From Planctomycetota bacterium (GTDB lineage: Bacteria; Planctomycetota; MHYJ01; JACPRB01), in NCBI GenBank assembly GCA_016190155.1, contig JACPRB010000306.1:1-35076 (forward strand): DNA of 35,076 bases, in the 5' to 3' direction. This document shows positions 31,976-35,076 of this stretch, piece after piece. Within the stretch, counting starts at the first letter, position 1; each line of letters begins with the position of its first letter. A program made the translations under genes and the position numbers. The notes beneath the pieces are model-generated. The model searched no databases and had not been told where the DNA came from. It saw only the letters and a list, made by a program, of their open reading frames with translations.

Positions 31976-32023
31976 GTTCATACGCTCGACAGTTCATCCG
32001 TTCAACCGTTCGGGTGAACGGTT
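31976..32023. repeat. GTTCnnnn octamer array with inverted end
   Basis: GTTC units start at 31976, 31992, 32000 and 32008 (gctcgaca fills 31984), then gaacggtt at 32016. The 8-bp phase is kept across the inversion. It fills the gap between the Sm-like gene and the radical SAM stop. Confidence 0.75.
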
Positions 32024-33873
32024 CATGGGTTCACCACCGGCAGCCCCGTCGCGCCGATGGGCGTCCCGGGCCTCGGCCACGGCAGCCCCGCCGCCTTCGC
32101 CTCCGCCCGATCCTTCGCCATCGTCCACGTCGCCTGATAATCCCGCCACAGATGCGCGCGAGATACGCCGACGTCCAGATGATCCCACGGCAGCGGCTCT
32201 TCGGCGGCGAACTCGCGGCGCGCATACAAGTCCGGATCGATCCCCGCCGCGGCGAAGCTCTCCATCCACCGCTCGAAGTCGAAGAACTCGCGCCACTCGT
32301 CGAACTTCGCGCCGCGCTTGTGCGCCTCGATGAGCGCCTTCCCCACCGGCCGGCCGCCCCGGGCGAGCACCGCCTCGACATAGCTCGTCCGCGGATCGTG
32401 CATCTTGAGGTGCACGCGCGAACCCCGCGACACTTGGGCCAACCGCCTCTCCACGTCCTGCAGGTACGCGAAGTCCTTCTGGCCGGCGAACTGGAACGGC
32501 GTGTGCGGCTTGGGAATGAAGGGGCTGATCGTGACGTTCACATCCGCGGCCTGCCCGCGCACCTCCTTGCCGATCAGGCTGATCCTCTTCGACGTCTCGA
32601 CGATGCCCCGCAGATCCTCCTCGGTCTCCGCCGGCAGCCCGATCATGAAGTAGAGCTTCACGTGATTCCAGCCCTCCTGGAACGCCGCCCGCGCCGTCGC
32701 CAGGAGATCCTCGTCGTGGATGGGCTTGCGGATGATCTTGCGCAGCTCCTCGCTTCCCGCCTCGGGCGCGACGGTGAAGCCGCTCTTGCGCACCGTCTTC
32801 ATCAGCGCGGGCAGCTCCCGCAGCTTGCCGTCCACCCGCAGGCTCGGCAGCGACACGCTGACCCGCCGCGCCTTGAATCGCGCGTTGAGCCGCGTCATCA
32901 GCTCGTGGATCCAGGGATAATCGCCGCTCGACAGCGACGTGAGGGCGATCTCGTCGTAGCCCGTGTTCGCGTAGGCGGTCTCGGCCTGCCGCACCAGGTG
33001 CTCGACCGGCCGCAAGCGCAGCTTGTTCTTGAAGTTCACGGCGTGGCAGAACTTGCATCGATGCCGGCAGCCGCGCATGATCTCGAGGTTGATTCGGTCG
33101 TGCACCACCTCCACGTACGGCACGATGGGCTTGACCGGATAGAACGCGTCCTCCAGAGACGGAACGACCGCCTTCTTGACCGGGAAGGGCGCCCCGTCAC
33201 GCGCGACGATTCTGGTCAGTCGGCCGTCCGCTCCCCACTCGAAATCGTACAGCGCCGGCACGTACGCGCCCGGCACCTTTTCCGCGCAGAGCTTCACATA
33301 CGCGTTGCGGCTCCACCCGCCTCGGCGCACCTCCTGCAGCGCATCGATCATCGCGGCCATCGCGACCTCGCCGTCGCCCAGGATCAGCACGTCGAAGAAC
33401 TCCGCGACCGGCTCGGGATACGACGCGTTCACGCCGCCGCCGACGACGATCGGATCGCGCTCGCCGCGCTCCCCGGCGTACAGGGGAATGCCGGCCAACT
33501 CCATCATGTTGATGAAGTTCGTGTACCCCATCTCGCTCTGGAGGCTGAAGCCGACGATGTCGAAGTCGCGCACCGGCCGGTGGCCGTCCACCGTGAACAG
33601 CGGAATCCCGTCGGCGCGCAGGCGCTCCTCGAGGTCCGGCCACGGCGCGAAGAAGCGTTCGCACAAGGCGTCGGGGCGGGCGTTCACCAAACCGTACAGG
33701 ATCTGGACGCCCAGATGCGCCATCCCGATCTTGTAGGCGTCCGGGAAGCCGACGGCGACGCGCACCTGGACATCGTTCCAGCCCTTGCGGACGGAGTTCC
33801 ACTCCGCGCCGATGTATTGGCTCGGCGTCTGCACGAACGGCAGGTGCCGTTCGATTCGATCCCAAAGCATCAT
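32023..33873 (-). CDS. B12-binding-type radical SAM protein (TIGR03960-like)
   Basis: The start is placed at 33873 (MMLWDRIERHLPFVQTPSQY), where family members begin, giving 616 aa. The N-terminal third is a Rossmann-like B12-binding-type domain (GWNDVQVRVAVGFPDAYKIGM, IVVGGGVNASYPEP, DVLILGDGE). The radical SAM core follows with MRGCRHRCKFCHA (CxxxCxxC) and YDEIALTSLSSGDYPW, as in the TIGR03960 family. The C-terminus holds YFMIGLPAETEEDL. It acts on an unknown substrate. In many genomes this family is near rne/rng or has a partner domain (DUF2344); neither is seen here. Confidence 0.88.
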   Translation of the reverse strand: MMLWDRIERHLPFVQTPSQYIGAEWNSVRKGWNDVQVRVAVGFPDAYKIGMAHLGVQILYGLVNARPDALCERFFAPWPDLEERLRADGIPLFTVDGHRPVRDFDIVGFSLQSEMGYTNFINMMELAGIPLYAGERGERDPIVVGGGVNASYPEPVAEFFDVLILGDGEVAMAAMIDALQEVRRGGWSRNAYVKLCAEKVPGAYVPALYDFEWGADGRLTRIVARDGAPFPVKKAVVPSLEDAFYPVKPIVPYVEVVHDRINLEIMRGCRHRCKFCHAVNFKNKLRLRPVEHLVRQAETAYANTGYDEIALTSLSSGDYPWIHELMTRLNARFKARRVSVSLPSLRVDGKLRELPALMKTVRKSGFTVAPEAGSEELRKIIRKPIHDEDLLATARAAFQEGWNHVKLYFMIGLPAETEEDLRGIVETSKRISLIGKEVRGQAADVNVTISPFIPKPHTPFQFAGQKDFAYLQDVERRLAQVSRGSRVHLKMHDPRTSYVEAVLARGGRPVGKALIEAHKRGAKFDEWREFFDFERWMESFAAAGIDPDLYARREFAAEEPLPWDHLDVGVSRAHLWRDYQATWTMAKDRAEAKAAGLPWPRPGTPIGATGLPVVNP

Positions 33874-34068
33874 TTCAGGGGTCACGTTCGCATGGCCCGG
33901 AGCGCGGATACTATGCCAAGGACGCACGCCCGGCGCCAGAGTCGCCTATCTTCGCAGTGTACGGAACCAAAGCGAATATAAGGATCGGTGAGAAGGAGAT
34001 TCAAGGCGAGAGAGCGCCCGAAAAGTCGAATGGGAGTGTGAGGGTTGATCGATGCGCGAGGTGCGCTC

Positions 34069-35064
34069 ATGAGAACACTCACATGGGTTTGGGTCGTCGC
34101 GCTCCATATCCTCGCTTGCGTATCGGCGGCGGGACAGGATCGCCCATATGGCCCCGAGGTGGACCGGCCTCGGCTCTTCACGGATCAGGAGGCCGCCGCC
34201 CGGCAGGTGATGGATCTCCTGGGCGTCAATACCGAGAAGGTCCGTGTCACCTATCACGATGGCGGCACGGCAACCGCAAGGCTGGCCACTGCACGTGGCG
34301 ATAAGGCGCACATCGAGGTCAATCTGGGGGCACTGCAGGACATAGCCACTCCTCCCTCTTCCGCCCTCTTCCACGAGTTCTGGCATTACTTTCAATCCCT
34401 TTACTATGACGGAGGAGAGGATCCGACTACCTGTGAGCCTCGGCATCCACTGCACCCCACTGCCATGGGTTGTGCATATCAGGACCTGGGCCTACGCCTT
34501 GGCAGGAAGAATCCGTTCGAGGCGGAAGCGTACCTCGTGGGAGAAGCCCTTGCCGAACTCTTCGCACGCCCGCAGAAGAAGAGGATCCCCGACGGATTCT
34601 ACACACCACCTCGGAAGAAAATCCTCGGGTTCATCCCCTGGCCGCTGAGGAACAAGCCCGTTCCTGTGAACCGGTTTGTGTACGATCCAGACCAACCCTT
34701 CATTCGAAACTCCCCGGATACATTTCCGGAGGACATCCGGCGCATCCTCTCGTACCTGCTGCCTCAGCTGGAGGCCGCTTGGGAAGGCACGGGCAAGAAC
34801 CCCACCCATCTGAACGTCCTTCGCGAACGCATGGAGCAGCTCTCTGCCGTTGAGAATGGCACCGGCAACCCGAATGAAAGATCAGGCCCCAAGGTGGCCC
34901 AAGCCCGATCCCTGTCCACCGGTATCATGCTCGACATGGCTCGGATGAGCTTGGACGCGGTCTCCTGGGCGCCGCCTTCGCACGACACCGCGCAAGAAGA
35001 GGCTGCGGAGCCTTCCCGGGCGGGCGTACAATCCGCTATCGAGCAGATGGTCGGCACGCCTTGA
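34069..35064 (+). CDS. Secreted HEFWH-motif putative metallopeptidase-like protein
   Basis: The track's first codon is a TTG; ATG 34069 with GAGGTG 7 nt upstream is preferred, giving 331 aa. A signal peptide ends near SAAGQ (residue 22). HEFWH at 102-106 fits HExxH of zinc peptidases, and FEAEAYLVGEALAELF about 45 residues later supplies a candidate third Glu ligand in a helix. The rest is unfamiliar. A Cys pair (TCEPRHPLHPTAMGC) could form a disulfide. The C-terminal third is helical. Similar 'HE(F/Y)WH' proteins are often listed as DUFs; protease activity is a guess. Confidence 0.6.
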   Translation: MRTLTWVWVVALHILACVSAAGQDRPYGPEVDRPRLFTDQEAAARQVMDLLGVNTEKVRVTYHDGGTATARLATARGDKAHIEVNLGALQDIATPPSSALFHEFWHYFQSLYYDGGEDPTTCEPRHPLHPTAMGCAYQDLGLRLGRKNPFEAEAYLVGEALAELFARPQKKRIPDGFYTPPRKKILGFIPWPLRNKPVPVNRFVYDPDQPFIRNSPDTFPEDIRRILSYLLPQLEAAWEGTGKNPTHLNVLRERMEQLSAVENGTGNPNERSGPKVAQARSLSTGIMLDMARMSLDAVSWAPPSHDTAQEEAAEPSRAGVQSAIEQMVGTP

Positions 35065-35076
35065 CCCGCCTCATGA

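Noticed and set aside
31547-32023. CRISPR array
   Set aside because: Units are 8 bp with 4-bp variable parts; no repeat-spacer structure or cas genes.
31849-33981. 710-aa plus-strand ORF
   Set aside because: Shadow of the radical SAM gene, which has the CxxxCxxC motif and full-length similarity.
1-35076. Recoded genetic code (UGA as an amino acid)
   Set aside because: Many genes end in TGA with coupled TGATG/ATGA junctions, so TGA is a normal stop.

Overview
**Organism.** The window is a high-GC, gene-dense bacterial chromosome segment. It carries eukaryote-like Ser/Thr kinases fused to TPR repeats, a formylglycine-generating-enzyme-like secreted protein, PilZ proteins, an RCC1 lipoprotein and several short lipoproteins. 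This mix best fits Planctomycetota or a neighbouring uncultured lineage. That placement is inference from gene content; no rRNA or ribosomal protein gene is present. TGA is a normal stop here, and many stop/start junctions are TGATG or ATGA.

**Layout.** 1-2.3 kb is a scarred accessory region: the start of a SUMF1-type gene, a small winged-helix ORF, a twice-frameshifted IS481-like transposase, a 32-bp perfect palindrome and a gene start cut off by it. 2.3-4.6 kb (+) holds a PIN-like gene coupled to a PGPGW membrane protein, then an FN3/RCC1 lipoprotein. 4.6-8.8 kb (-) holds ispG, a RicT/PSP1-Rieske fusion, nuoB with an in-frame UGA at a cluster-ligand cysteine, and nuoD with a duplicated start. 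8.9-10.9 kb has a lipoprotein, a truncated zinc-ribbon kinase and a membrane protein. 11.3-13.7 kb (-) holds the one-carbon fusion enzyme (homocysteine methyltransferase/MTHFR) overlapping a DUF84 NTP phosphatase. 13.8-20.2 kb (-) is a signalling block: HAMP protein, anti-sigma factor, DUF3106-like protein, a 1402-aa TPR kinase and a coiled-coil exported protein. 20.3-24.4 kb (-) has MutL coupled to an M16 protein lacking HxxEH, and an NHL propeller protein. 24.4-28.3 kb has a WaaP/InaA-like protein and a PilZ-PilZ / coiled-coil / PilZ locus. 28.5-35.1 kb has a PHP phosphatase, an EEP phosphohydrolase, thioredoxin reductase, a lipoprotein, a small Sm-like protein, a B12-type radical SAM protein and a secreted HEFWH protein.

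**Highlights.** The strongest oddities are (i) nuoB with UGA in place of the first cysteine of the tandem CC that binds cluster N2, (ii) RicT fused to a Rieske domain next to it, (iii) a 30-bp duplication of the nuoD start whose two copies differ only at synonymous positions, (iv) intergenic arrays with an exact or near-exact 8-bp period (GAACnnnn or its complement) at five or more places, and (v) a c-di-GMP-type PilZ/coiled-coil locus with a possibly leaderless promoter. No tRNA, rRNA, CRISPR array or intact mobile element was seen.
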